Shown here in pieces: positions 40,208 to 48,709 of a stretch of 54,287 nucleotides of DNA. Positions within the stretch are counted from its first letter, which is position 1. Every line of letters begins with the position of its first letter. The DNA comes from Burkholderiales bacterium RIFOXYD12_FULL_59_19 (GTDB lineage: Bacteria > Pseudomonadota > Gammaproteobacteria > Burkholderiales > Burkholderiaceae_C). Under the pieces are notes generated by a model. The model was not told the origin of the DNA. It was given only the letters and a program-made list of their open reading frames with translations, and searched no databases. Where the stretch lies: contig MESQ01000043.1 of assembly GCA_001771065.1 (NCBI GenBank), positions 1-54,287 of the forward strand, in the 5' to 3' direction. The position numbers and the translations under genes were made by a program.

Positions 40208-41280
40208 GCAGGCGCCCCCTTGCGCGAGGCTGGCTTGGAGGCTACGGAGTTGATCGCTTCTTGCAGGGCCTTAATGCTGGCCAGCACCGTATCCAGGGTC
40301 GGGATGTCACCGAAGATCATTCCCGACATGGCTGCGTAATCATGCCCGAGCGCGTCGTGCATCGCGGCGTCGGGGGTCAGCGTGAACGTGCCTGCGGCCG
40401 CAGTGTCCAGCCCCAGGTCCGGGCTGCCGAAAAACAGCCTGGCGTGCGTCGCGCAGTCGGCGGCAAGACCGTGATCGGCCTGCCAGGCTGGCGCTCCCTC
40501 CGCCTGTAACAGTCGATGGATGTCGTAGTAGTGCCGCGAAACCCGCTGGCCCTCGTGCCGGAGTTCTTGACGACGGTCGTACCACTGGCGCAAACCGTGG
40601 AGGATGATGACCTTGTCCCAGAACGTTCGTTCCGGTTGCACCGTCGTGACATTGCGGACTGTGAGGTCCAGATCGGGGAGGTCAGCCGTCACATAGGGCG
40701 TCACCGTCGCGGCAATGTGTGGGTCCAGCGCGGATTTGGCGCCAGCCTCGATCTTGACTGCTGCGCGAATGTAATCGCCCTCGGCAGCGGTGACAGTGGG
40801 ATACCAGAACAGCAGGGTTTGACCATCCTTGTCGTCGGGGTCTGCCGCCAGCCGGAAACGTCCTCCGGGGATCGCTGCTGCCGCGACTTCGGTGAAATGG
40901 GTAGTCAACGGGCCTGCGATGTAGCTTTGGCAGGCATCGCGGATGGCGTTGAGGCGGGCGCGGCGTTTTTTGCCGCTGAGCCCCTCCAGGGCTGCCGCTT
41001 CGACGCCCTGACCCAGGTCATCACGGAAGACCGTGATGTCGATGTCTTCGGAGAACCGGGAGATAAGCCCGAAGGCCTTCGACAGGGACGTGCCACCCTT
41101 GAACAGCAGTCGCGGGCCACCAGCGGGCAGGCCGTTGAACAGCGCGTCCAGGGTCCAGCACACCCAGAAGTCCTTCTCGATGTTCTGGACTGCGGTGCCT
41201 AGGCGCGTTGCGGCGCCGAGGAAAAGGTCCCGCCGCTCGGTATCTGCGGCCGCGATCACGGTTTGAAAGTCGGCGTTCAA
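40204..41280 (-). CDS. AbiEii-type nucleotidyltransferase toxin (358 aa)
   Basis: Type IV toxin of the AbiE abortive-infection family: LLFKGGTSLSKAFGL followed by RFSEDIDITVF gives the nucleotidyltransferase GGTSL...DxD pattern, and the mid-region FWDKVIILHG helix is conserved. The family nucleotidylates tRNA or uses GTP to block growth. No ATG fits; TTG 41280, overlapping the antitoxin stop as TTGA and preceded by a GGGGCGG stretch, is the likely start. A longer upstream extension is possible but would overlap the antitoxin by about 100 bp. Confidence 0.85.
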   Translation of the reverse strand: MNADFQTVIAAADTERRDLFLGAATRLGTAVQNIEKDFWVCWTLDALFNGLPAGGPRLLFKGGTSLSKAFGLISRFSEDIDITVFRDDLGQGVEAAALEGLSGKKRRARLNAIRDACQSYIAGPLTTHFTEVAAAAIPGGRFRLAADPDDKDGQTLLFWYPTVTAAEGDYIRAAVKIEAGAKSALDPHIAATVTPYVTADLPDLDLTVRNVTTVQPERTFWDKVIILHGLRQWYDRRQELRHEGQRVSRHYYDIHRLLQAEGAPAWQADHGLAADCATHARLFFGSPDLGLDTAAAGTFTLTPDAAMHDALGHDYAAMSGMIFGDIPTLDTVLASIKALQEAINSVASKPASRKGAPA

Positions 41281-41996
41281 ACAGCCGCCCCGATCGTGCT
41301 CTTCGAGTGGGGAAGTTTCGCGCTTGCGCTGGCCTTGGGTCGTTTGAGCACCATGGCTGTCGCGGTTTTGGGATCGCACCTCGGCAACTCGCGTACCAGA
41401 CCTTGCATCCAGTTTGGCAACGTGCTGAAGCCTTCCAAAAGATCCTTGCGCACGGCCTCGCCATGGACCGGATCTGCCAGCAGCTGGCTCAGCTTGCTCA
41501 GAATTCGCTGCCGGTCCGTGGCTAAGGTGTCTTTCAACCAGTGCAGGGCCTGCACGACACGCATCGCCGGTCGCCCGGCCCAGTACAGACGGCTGGGGGC
41601 CGTCTGTTTGAACTCGATGACGAGTTTGTCCAGCTTGACGGCTCGACGCCGCGCGTCCGTGTGAATCGTGACGCGGGCGGGCACCGCGTCGGTCAGGCCG
41701 AGGTCGTTGGCCGCAGTCATTCCGTCGACCAGTAGCCGAAGTTGATTCCGGCGAGCGATGGCGTCCACGACGGCGCGATAGTCCGGAGTCGTGGGCCGCT
41801 TTGTCAATCTGTTGATCGTTGGTTTATCGTACAAGCCGCGGTCGATCCGCCGCAGTTCGCCAGCAAGGACCATGCGTTGCAGGGTCTTGTCGATGGCATC
41901 GCGGCTACCGAATTGAGCAAAGTCAGCAGGCACCCAGACGTGGTTAGGGCCATCGGAAGCGATGAGTGCAGCAACTTGGAACTTGAGATCAGACAT
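41277..41996 (-). CDS. AbiEi-type antitoxin, DUF6088/winged-helix (239 aa)
   Basis: An N-terminal winged helix (VWVPADFAQFGSRDAIDKTL, RIDRGLYDKP) and a C-terminal domain with the RRAVKLDKLVIEFKQ strand match AbiEi-like antitoxins, which repress their own promoter and counter AbiEii. ATG 41996 lies only a few bases from the first operator half-site, and no clear ribosome site is present, so a leaderless message is possible. Stop overlaps the toxin start. Confidence 0.85.
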   Translation of the reverse strand: MSDLKFQVAALIASDGPNHVWVPADFAQFGSRDAIDKTLQRMVLAGELRRIDRGLYDKPTINRLTKRPTTPDYRAVVDAIARRNQLRLLVDGMTAANDLGLTDAVPARVTIHTDARRRAVKLDKLVIEFKQTAPSRLYWAGRPAMRVVQALHWLKDTLATDRQRILSKLSQLLADPVHGEAVRKDLLEGFSTLPNWMQGLVRELPRCDPKTATAMVLKRPKASASAKLPHSKSTIGAAV

Positions 41997-41998
41997 GG

Positions 41999-42073
41999 AT
42001 GTCCGATATTTTCATATCTTTTTCGGACATTTTGCAAGGACTTTGTCCGGAAAATGTTGGTTTATTTCGGACA
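41999..42073 (-). promoter_or_regulatory. abiE operator: four alternating half-sites about 22 bp apart
   Basis: Half-sites TGTCCGA (42000-42006), TCGGACA (42023-42029), TGTCCGG (42045-42050 region) and TCGGACA (42067-42073) alternate in orientation, making two inverted repeats with regular spacing of about two helical turns. They sit directly upstream of the antitoxin start. AbiEi proteins are known to repress by binding paired inverted repeats, so this is the expected operator. Confidence 0.75.
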
Positions 42074-42107
42074 GTCTTGGTTTTGTCGGGTTTCCAATCT
42101 TCGGGAT

Positions 42108-43517
42108 TTACGTCATTTGCGCCTGTTGCCACGCGATGTATTCCGAGCGACGCAGCCGATACCGGGCGATGCTGCCTTCATGCAAATGATGCAGTGATGC
42201 CGTAAGCATTTCCCGGAATGCTGCCTGGTCGACTTCTGCTGCGTGCTGCCGTGCCGCTTCCGCGATGACGGACTGACTAGGTTGCCGTAGCCCTTTGACG
42301 ACCGACTGAACCGCCTTGATCAGGGCCTCCCGGTACTTGATCTTTAGTGGATCGGGTTCGACCATCGTTTGCGCTATCGCCAGGTACCGCTGGCACGAGC
42401 GCTCATACGCCCAGACAAAGACATCGCGCAACAACGCGATCTGGTTGCGTTCGTACACGCCCAGCGTTCCCTCGATGTAGGCGCGCTCCGGTACGTCAAT
42501 GAAGGACAGCGGGCAAAGGTTGTGCTTGATGAGCGGCATGTTGGCGCCGATGCGCGAGACGCGTTTGTTCACATCTTCAAACGGCTGCAGGTAGGGCAAC
42601 TGCACCATCAGGAAGAAGGCCTGTTCGAACGGGTCGGGGATGGCGGCCGCCTTGTCCAGCAGCAGCAAAAAACAGTCCTCAATCACTTGCGGCATCGCCA
42701 CCGGATGAAACACGGTGCCCGAGATGTCTACCGGCCGCCGACGCAAGCGGCCACTGGCATCCGGATTGCGTATCAGGTCCTGGGACAACACGGCGTGCAG
42801 GTTCTTGAAGGTGAAGGCATCAAAGCCCACCTCGTCGGCGTCCTCGATCAGCATCTCGATGGCCGGCTTGTGATTCAGGATCATCTGTGTTTCGATGGCA
42901 TCCTTGCCCCGGGCGACCTGGCCGAACTCGATCAGATTCTGGGTGTCGAGCCGGCTGTATGTATTGCCCTCCAGTTTCGATGAGGCCCACGACAAATCCA
43001 CGAGCAGCCGCCCCAGGATGTCCCGAGCATAGGTGCCTGCCGGTCGCTCATCTGCAGACGTTCGGCCCATCTCGTGCAATTGACGTCGCAGCGACTCAGA
43101 CAGGTAGAAAGTTGCCCCAGGCTGATAAACCTCCAGGAATTCGCGCTGGTAGCCCACGGGTCTCCGATGCATCAGGGGCAGCCGAACCTGATCGCGAATG
43201 GCGGCCCCTTCCGGGGATACTGGCACGTAGAGCGCGGCCTCTGCCGTTGCAGCAGCGGTCACTGTCGCCGAGCCATTGGCTTGAACCAAGGCGTCAGAGA
43301 TCACCTTGTAGACCAAGGCGACGCTGTCACCCTCGGTCGTCAAACGTTGCGCATCGATGAGCTTTTGCAGGCGGCGTTGCAGCGTGCGACGATTGGTTTT
43401 GCCGCCTTGGTGCCGCGCCATTTCCGCTTCAATGTCGGCAATGCGGACGCCACCCGGATGCGTCGCGACGATGGATTCGATCAGCTTGAGTTCTTCGGTC
43501 GGTGTGGCGCGCGGCAT
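42108..43517 (-). CDS. Fic family protein with class II inhibitory motif and Gln in place of catalytic His (469 aa)
   Basis: The N-terminus (about 1-70) is a winged-helix-like DNA-binding region (VRIADIEAEMARHQGGKTNR). The Fic N-terminal inhibitory helix SSKLEGNTY is clear near residue 180. The Fic motif reads QPFEDVNKRVSR (about residue 300): the catalytic His is Gln and the usual GNG is VNK, so AMP transfer is doubtful. The tail is helical. AAGGAG precedes ATG 43517. Fic proteins of this shape often accompany type I restriction genes, whose remnant lies just upstream. Confidence 0.85.
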   Translation of the reverse strand: MPRATPTEELKLIESIVATHPGGVRIADIEAEMARHQGGKTNRRTLQRRLQKLIDAQRLTTEGDSVALVYKVISDALVQANGSATVTAAATAEAALYVPVSPEGAAIRDQVRLPLMHRRPVGYQREFLEVYQPGATFYLSESLRRQLHEMGRTSADERPAGTYARDILGRLLVDLSWASSKLEGNTYSRLDTQNLIEFGQVARGKDAIETQMILNHKPAIEMLIEDADEVGFDAFTFKNLHAVLSQDLIRNPDASGRLRRRPVDISGTVFHPVAMPQVIEDCFLLLLDKAAAIPDPFEQAFFLMVQLPYLQPFEDVNKRVSRIGANMPLIKHNLCPLSFIDVPERAYIEGTLGVYERNQIALLRDVFVWAYERSCQRYLAIAQTMVEPDPLKIKYREALIKAVQSVVKGLRQPSQSVIAEAARQHAAEVDQAAFREMLTASLHHLHEGSIARYRLRRSEYIAWQQAQMT

Positions 43518-43542
43518 CTGCTCTTACTCCTTGGGGTCAATT

Positions 43543-43613
43543 TGTCGTGCAATGTCGCGTATCAGCGACAAAGAGCGACAAAGAGCGACACTATTATGTC
43601 GTGCAATGTGTCG
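43543..43613 (-). promoter_or_regulatory. Phased array of seven TGTCG/CGACA half-sites upstream of fic
   Basis: TGTCG occurs at 43543, 43553, 43597 and 43609, and its complement CGACA at 43566, 43576 and 43586. All are 10-13 bp apart, on one face of the helix. Two 13-bp direct copies (43543-43555 and 43597-43609) flank a 10-bp-period tandem. It lies 26 bp upstream of the fic start, where an operator is expected; the Fic protein's own N-terminal domain is a candidate binder. Confidence 0.6.
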
Positions 43614-43666
43614 TGCTTCAAGTATGTTCAGCAGCTTTTTGAAAGCGCATGGGGTTGCCCGAATAG

Positions 43667-43813
43667 TTACCAAGCCGGAGCCAGTGCTGCTTCCAATACC
43701 GATGCCCACAAACGGCGGCTGTCGCTTTGGGTGGTGGTGAGCTGGTCGCAAAGGGCCATGATTTCATCGACTCTTCTTGGCACCGCTGGCGTCAGGATTA
43801 CCTGCTCCGCGTC
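43667..43813 (-). pseudogene. HsdS-like C-terminal remnant (type I restriction specificity subunit)
   Basis: The - strand frame ending at the TAA 43667-43669 reads RRVDEIMALCDQLTTTQSDS and then a Leu/Ala-rich helix. This is the familiar end of type I specificity subunits (VDELMALCDQL). No start or target-recognition domains remain. Confidence 0.5.
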
Positions 43814-43843
43814 ACACCCTGCCCGTCCGGTGCAGTCAAAGGC

Positions 43844-44392
43844 TCAGATGTACGTGGCATTGACATGGGCCGGTGTATGCCGCATGTGTAATGACATGCC
43901 CAAGGCCGCCATGTGGTGCGAATTCCGCCCCAGGATTGTTTGCGATAAAGGAAGGAATTCGGTTTCTTCGTACTGGGCATGGGCACGGTATTGGCTTACC
44001 AGGCGCTGCACTTCAGCCACACTGATGTCGCTGGTTTGCCCTTTGGCCACTTTTTTCAGTCCAGATTCCAGCCGTTTCCACAAAGCTTCCAGATCCCGAT
44101 GTTCGTCGGTCAGGCGCTTGACCATGGCCCGGACGTGCGCCTGTTCCGCGCCTTCTTCGGTGCTGGCCAGCACGGCCGGGAAAAGCTCGCGCTCTTCGTC
44201 AAGATGGTGTTCAAAAATCGCCTCGCGGAAAAATTCCAGGGCATTTTCGGCGACCTCCCGGGCGCGTGCGGCCGGCGCCAGCAGCGCAGGCAGTTCGCCC
44301 AGCATGTTGAGCTTTTTCAGAATGCCGACATGGCACTGTGAAAAATCCTGGATCGGCGCGCTGTGGACCGCAGGGGAAGAAGGCTTGCTCAT
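43844..44392 (-). CDS. Hemerythrin HHE domain protein (182 aa)
   Basis: The helical bundle has the spaced His/Glu ligands of an HHE domain: SQCHVGIL, FEHHLDEERELFP, DEHRDLEALW and HAQYEETEFLPL. The family binds a di-iron centre and is linked to oxygen, NO or iron handling. ATG 44392 follows AGGTG; a more upstream start is less likely. It lies 74 bp after dctM on the same strand and could be the last gene of that operon or independent. Confidence 0.9.
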   Translation of the reverse strand: MSKPSSPAVHSAPIQDFSQCHVGILKKLNMLGELPALLAPAARAREVAENALEFFREAIFEHHLDEERELFPAVLASTEEGAEQAHVRAMVKRLTDEHRDLEALWKRLESGLKKVAKGQTSDISVAEVQRLVSQYRAHAQYEETEFLPLSQTILGRNSHHMAALGMSLHMRHTPAHVNATYI

Positions 44393-44466
44393 GTTGACAC
44401 CTATCAATGTTCACTATCAATTGGAAAATCCAAACTGCTGCGTGCCGCAAGACACGCCGGCTTGCG

Positions 44467-45744
44467 TCACTTGGCGGTTGCCAAACCTGGCAACCAGGTC
44501 GACAGTGCGGGCACAGCGGCAATCAGCACCAGCACCAGCATCACTGCGGCCAGGAAGGGCAGCGTGGCTTTGAACAGCGGCCCCATACGAATGTCGGCTT
44601 GCACCATGGCGATGTACAAGCCCGGCCCGACCGGCGGCGTCACCAGCCCGATGACGGTAGCCAGGGTGCAGACCACACCAAAATGAATGGGGTCGATGCC
44701 CAGGGTGGTCACCACCGGCATCAACAAAGGCACGGTCACGATCAGCACGCTGATACTTTCCAGAAACATGCCCAGAATCAGCATCATGAAAATCACCAGC
44801 AGCAGAAAGACAAAAGGCGATTGGGTCAGGCTTTTCATGTATTCCACCACCAGGTCGGGTACGCCCTGGAAGGCGAGCACCCAGCTCAGTACCGAGGCGG
44901 CAGCGATCAGGCCGGTGATGGTGGCCGTGTTGGTGGCGACATCCATGAATATGGTGTTCAGGTCACGTAATTTGATTTCGCGGTAGGCAAAACCCAGCGC
45001 CAGCGAGATGATGGCGGCGACCGCACCCGATTCGGTGGGTGTCATGACTCCCATCATGATGCCGGCAATCACCACCACCGGAATCACGGCGGGCACCAGC
45101 CCTTCGAGCAGCACCTTGAGTGAGGCGGCGCGTCCGCATTTTTTGCCTGCGGGCAAACCCGGACCAAAAAAGTTGTGCGCGAAGATGACCAAGGCCAGCA
45201 CCACCACGATCAGGATACCCGGCACGATGCCGGCGATGAACAGCGGGGCAATCGGCTGCACCGCCACCACGCCGTAAATGATCATCAGCATCGACGGCGG
45301 AATGATGGGCCCAAGCAAGCCGGCCGACACCGTCACGGCGCCAGAGAAGGCGCGGTTGTAGCCCATGCGCTCCATGGCCGGGATCATCACCTTGCTCATG
45401 ACCCCGATCTGGGCCACAGCCGAACCCAGGATGGACGCCGCCATGGCGTTGGTGAACAGGTTGGCATAGGCCAGGCCGCCCCGCATATTGCCCACCAGCA
45501 CCTCGGCCACCGCGATCAGGCGCTGGGTCAAACCGGCTTTGTTCATGATCTCGCCGACCAGCAGGAACAGCGGGATGGCCAGCAGACTGTTGATTTCCAG
45601 CGCGCCGTAAAACTGGATCGGGACCGAGTCCAGCAGCACCGACAGGTCATTGGTGAGCATGAAGGTCAGCGCGCCGACCAGGATGGTGCCAACAATCGGC
45701 AGGCCCGTAAACAACAGGCCAAAAAAAACGATCAGGGTGATCAT
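44467..45744 (-). CDS. dctM: TRAP transporter large permease, DctM (425 aa)
   Basis: Twelve or so hydrophobic helices with the family segments LLAIPLFLLVGEIMNKAGL, GLLGPIIPPSMLMIIYGV, MTPTESGAVAAIISL and GLVTPPVGPGLYIA. It forms the Na+-coupled channel with DctQ. The start overlaps the dctQ stop (ATGA). Given the operon, the cargo is probably 3-hydroxybenzoate or gentisate. Confidence 0.95.
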   Translation of the reverse strand: MITLIVFFGLLFTGLPIVGTILVGALTFMLTNDLSVLLDSVPIQFYGALEINSLLAIPLFLLVGEIMNKAGLTQRLIAVAEVLVGNMRGGLAYANLFTNAMAASILGSAVAQIGVMSKVMIPAMERMGYNRAFSGAVTVSAGLLGPIIPPSMLMIIYGVVAVQPIAPLFIAGIVPGILIVVVLALVIFAHNFFGPGLPAGKKCGRAASLKVLLEGLVPAVIPVVVIAGIMMGVMTPTESGAVAAIISLALGFAYREIKLRDLNTIFMDVATNTATITGLIAAASVLSWVLAFQGVPDLVVEYMKSLTQSPFVFLLLVIFMMLILGMFLESISVLIVTVPLLMPVVTTLGIDPIHFGVVCTLATVIGLVTPPVGPGLYIAMVQADIRMGPLFKATLPFLAAVMLVLVLIAAVPALSTWLPGLATAK

Positions 45745-46238
45745 TTGGAAACTCCTGTCACGGCGCGCAGGTCACGCAAGATGGCGGCAAACTGGTGAAA
45801 CGCCATGACGCCAAAAGCCAGTGGCAGGGCCGAAAAGTTGTACCAGCGCGGCAGTTGTGTGGTGGCGCCCAGCTCCAGCCGGACATCGGCGCGGTTGATC
45901 CACTCCCAGCCCAGCTTGGCAACAAATACCAGCAAGCACAACATCACCAGCCCCAGCACCGCCAGCAAGGCGTGGCGGGCACGACCGGGCAGGGCGCGCG
46001 GCAAGAAGTCGATGGTGACCAGTTGCACGCGCTGCACCAGCAGCGACAGACCGAACAGGGTGACAAACACCAGCAGTTGGACCGAGATTTCCTCGGCCCA
46101 GAAAATGGGCGCGCTGAAGAAATAGCGCATCACCACCTGCGACATCATGATGCTGGCAATGCCAGCGGTCAGGATGACCACCAGCACCTGTTCGGCTTTG
46201 GCCAGGGATTGGTCTATTTTTTGAATAAGCTTGAACAT
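45741..46238 (-). CDS. dctQ: TRAP transporter small permease, DctQ (165 aa)
   Basis: Four membrane helices with the conserved FFSAPIFWAEEISVQLLVFV segment of DctQ. It lies 31 bp downstream of the binding-protein gene and overlaps dctM by 4 bp. Confidence 0.92.
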   Translation of the reverse strand: MFKLIQKIDQSLAKAEQVLVVILTAGIASIMMSQVVMRYFFSAPIFWAEEISVQLLVFVTLFGLSLLVQRVQLVTIDFLPRALPGRARHALLAVLGLVMLCLLVFVAKLGWEWINRADVRLELGATTQLPRWYNFSALPLAFGVMAFHQFAAILRDLRAVTGVSK

Positions 46239-46269
46239 GGCCGGTGCTCCGTGATGACAATGTGAAGGA

Positions 46270-47241
46270 TCAAAGATCCTTGGACTGCTTGTAAAAGTCG
46301 GCGATCAGCGGATTTTTGGTGGTGTATTTGTCACGCACCTTGCCACCCACAGCCTGGAACGACTTGATGTCAAACGTGACGACTTGGGCACCATCGGCGC
46401 TGGCTTTCTTGAGGTTGTTCACATCGGCGTCAATGGCGGTCTGGTAGCCCCACTTTTCAGCATCTGCCACCACCTTGGTGATCATGGCGCGCTCGGCATC
46501 GCTGCGTGTGGCAAACCATTTTTTCGACACCACAATCACGGCCGGGAAGGCCATGTGGTTGGTGAGCGTCAGGTTAGGCGCCTGCTGGTGAAACTTCAGA
46601 CCGACCAGCGCGTCCAGGTCCACGTCCACGGCGTCCAGCAGTTTGGTCGTCAAGGACGGTGCCACTTCTGACAGCGGCATGGCCGTGGGGGCAGCACCAT
46701 TGGCAATCCACCAGTCGTTGTAAATGGGGCTCGGGAAGGAGCGAATTTTTTTGTTGGCAAGGTCTTTGGCCGAGGTGACCGGCTGCAGCGACAACACGTG
46801 GCGCATGCCGGCAAAGGTGTAGCCCAAACCCACCAGGCCATGCTGGTCCAGGCGTTTCAGCATTTCCTTGGCTGCCGGTGTGCCGGCAGCGCGTGAGGCA
46901 TGCGCCACATCCTTGAACACATAGGGCAGTGACCAGCCCAACAACGACTCTTCACGGTTGGACAAGCCACCCACGGTGAAGATGCCAAACTGCTGCGCGC
47001 CGGCCTGCATCAGGTTGATCATCTGCGCTTCGTTGCCGAGCTTTTGCAGCGGGCTGACCGCCATCTTCATCTTGCCGCCAGATGCTGCGTCGAGGTCAAC
47101 GGCAATTTTTTCGGCGACCATGTGCCAGACGTGCGTCGGCGGTGTGATGTGGCCCAGCTTGAGGGTTTGGGCGCTGACCCCAAAAGCGGCGCTTGTCAGG
47201 GCTGCAGCAGCCAGAATGCGCATGGATGTAACGAATTTCAT
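46270..47241 (-). CDS. dctP: TRAP transporter substrate-binding protein, DctP (323 aa)
   Basis: The signal peptide (SMRILAAAALTSAAFGVSAQ) is followed by a DctP fold (LKLGHITPPTHVWHMVAEKI; KIRSFPSPIYNDWWIANGA, with the Arg that clamps carboxylates). ATG 47241 is preceded by GGAG. Periplasmic binding protein, likely for an aromatic carboxylate judging by the catabolic genes upstream. Confidence 0.93.
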   Translation of the reverse strand: MKFVTSMRILAAAALTSAAFGVSAQTLKLGHITPPTHVWHMVAEKIAVDLDAASGGKMKMAVSPLQKLGNEAQMINLMQAGAQQFGIFTVGGLSNREESLLGWSLPYVFKDVAHASRAAGTPAAKEMLKRLDQHGLVGLGYTFAGMRHVLSLQPVTSAKDLANKKIRSFPSPIYNDWWIANGAAPTAMPLSEVAPSLTTKLLDAVDVDLDALVGLKFHQQAPNLTLTNHMAFPAVIVVSKKWFATRSDAERAMITKVVADAEKWGYQTAIDADVNNLKKASADGAQVVTFDIKSFQAVGGKVRDKYTTKNPLIADFYKQSKDL

Positions 47242-47310
47242 GGAAATCTCCGGTTGTTTTTGGACGCATGGCATACCACCACTTGTCCTGGTTTAAAAAA
47301 TATAAGTCAC

Positions 47311-47949
47311 TTAAGCCGCGTCGGGCTGCGCCAGCGGTGTGGCGTTTTTGAACGCGTCCAGCGCGGCACAGGCCGCGTCAACCGCGCTGATCAGGGGCCA
47401 GGGCCCCAAGTCCACCTTGAAGCGACGCGCGCTCTCAATCTGTGGCACCAGGTAGACGTCGGCCACCGTCGGGGTGTCGCCAAAGCAGAAACGCCCCCGC
47501 TTTGGGTCCGCCGCCAGCAAGGCCTCAAAAGCATCAAAACCGGCCGTGATCCAGGTCGCACACCAGGTGTTGACTGCGGCCTCGTCAGCGCCCAGGGTTT
47601 TGCGCAGATATTCCAGAATGCGGCGGTTGTTGATTGGGTGGATGTCGCAACCCACCAGCGCCGCCAGGGCCCGCACATGAGCGCGGTCGTCAGCGCGGGC
47701 GGGTAGCAGCGCCGGCGTCGGGTGGGTTTCTTCCAGCCACTCGATGATGGCCGGTGACTGGATCAGTACCTTGCCGTCCACGGCCAGGGCCGGCACCAGC
47801 ATTTGTGGGTTGACGGCCTTGAAGCTGTCCCCCAGGTGCTGCTCAGTGCGCAAGTCTACCGCCACGTACTCGGTCTGCAGGCCCTTCAGGTTCAGCGCAA
47901 TGCGCAGGCGGTGCGAGGTGCCGCTGCGAAAGAAGTTGTAGAGCTTCAT
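47311..47949 (-). CDS. nagL: Maleylpyruvate isomerase, zeta-class GST fold (212 aa)
   Basis: The N-terminal thioredoxin-like domain has the zeta signature LYNFFRSGTSHRLRIALNLK; the helical domain includes CDIHPINNRRILEYL. It isomerises maleylpyruvate to fumarylpyruvate, using glutathione in this family. ATG 47949 overlaps the preceding stop (ATGA). Maleylacetoacetate isomerase is the alternative by homology, but the neighbours favour the gentisate pathway. Confidence 0.9.
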   Translation of the reverse strand: MKLYNFFRSGTSHRLRIALNLKGLQTEYVAVDLRTEQHLGDSFKAVNPQMLVPALAVDGKVLIQSPAIIEWLEETHPTPALLPARADDRAHVRALAALVGCDIHPINNRRILEYLRKTLGADEAAVNTWCATWITAGFDAFEALLAADPKRGRFCFGDTPTVADVYLVPQIESARRFKVDLGPWPLISAVDAACAALDAFKNATPLAQPDAA

Positions 47950-48662
47950 GACGCCAAAGCGCACTCGGGCTGGCCAACGTGCAGGCTGATCTCACACACG
48001 CCTTCGACACGGCCGGTGATCTTGTCGTTTGGCACCACGGCGCCCACGCCTTCGGGCGTGCCGGTATAGATCAGGTCGCCGGGCTGCAGGTGGTAAAACA
48101 GTGACAGGTCGGCAATGATTTCACGCACATTCCAGATCAGCTTGTCGACGTTGGACGACTGCTTGGTGACGCCGTTGACTTCGAGCGCAATCGCACCCTG
48201 GTCAATGACCACGCCCGGCATCGGCACGATCTCGGAGCACACTGAAGACTGCTCGACGTCCTTGCCCAGGTCCCAGGGGCGGCCCTTGTCACGCGCCGCC
48301 AGTTGCAGGTCGCGGCGGGTCATGTCCAGGCCAGCGCCATAACCATAGATGAGTTCATGCGCCTCTTCGGCCTTGACCCGAAAGCCCGCCTTGCCAATCG
48401 CCACGACCATTTCCATCTCGAAGTGGTAATTGCTGGTCTCGGGCGGGTAGGCCACGGTGGCGCCGCTGTTCACCAGGGTTTGTGGCGCCTTGGTGAAGTA
48501 GAACGGTCGCTCGATGCTCTTGTCGACCGGGCGGCCCATTTCCACGGCGTGGGCATGGTAGTTGCGGCCGACAAAAAACAGGCGGTTGATCGGCAAACGC
48601 TCGGTCTTGCCACGAACAGGCAGGGATTGAATGGCAGGTGGGTTCCAGAGGTAGTGGGTCAT
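47946..48662 (-). CDS. nagK: Fumarylpyruvate hydrolase, FAH family (238 aa)
   Basis: The FAH fold shows FFVGRNYHAHAVEMG, the metal site FEMEMVVAIG, YGYGAGLDMTRRDLQ and GDLIYTGTPEGVG. It cleaves fumarylpyruvate to fumarate and pyruvate. ATG 48662 gives the normal N-terminus. Order gentisate dioxygenase-hydrolase-isomerase is the canonical one. Confidence 0.93.
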   Translation of the reverse strand: MTHYLWNPPAIQSLPVRGKTERLPINRLFFVGRNYHAHAVEMGRPVDKSIERPFYFTKAPQTLVNSGATVAYPPETSNYHFEMEMVVAIGKAGFRVKAEEAHELIYGYGAGLDMTRRDLQLAARDKGRPWDLGKDVEQSSVCSEIVPMPGVVIDQGAIALEVNGVTKQSSNVDKLIWNVREIIADLSLFYHLQPGDLIYTGTPEGVGAVVPNDKITGRVEGVCEISLHVGQPECALAS

Positions 48663-48709
48663 GGTGTTTACGGTAAATAAAAAATGGATCAGGGATGGCT
48701 GGCTGGCGA

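Noticed and set aside
43564..43590. CRISPR-like short repeat
   Set aside because: The 10-bp tandem has no spacers of CRISPR size and no cas genes nearby; it reads as operator DNA.
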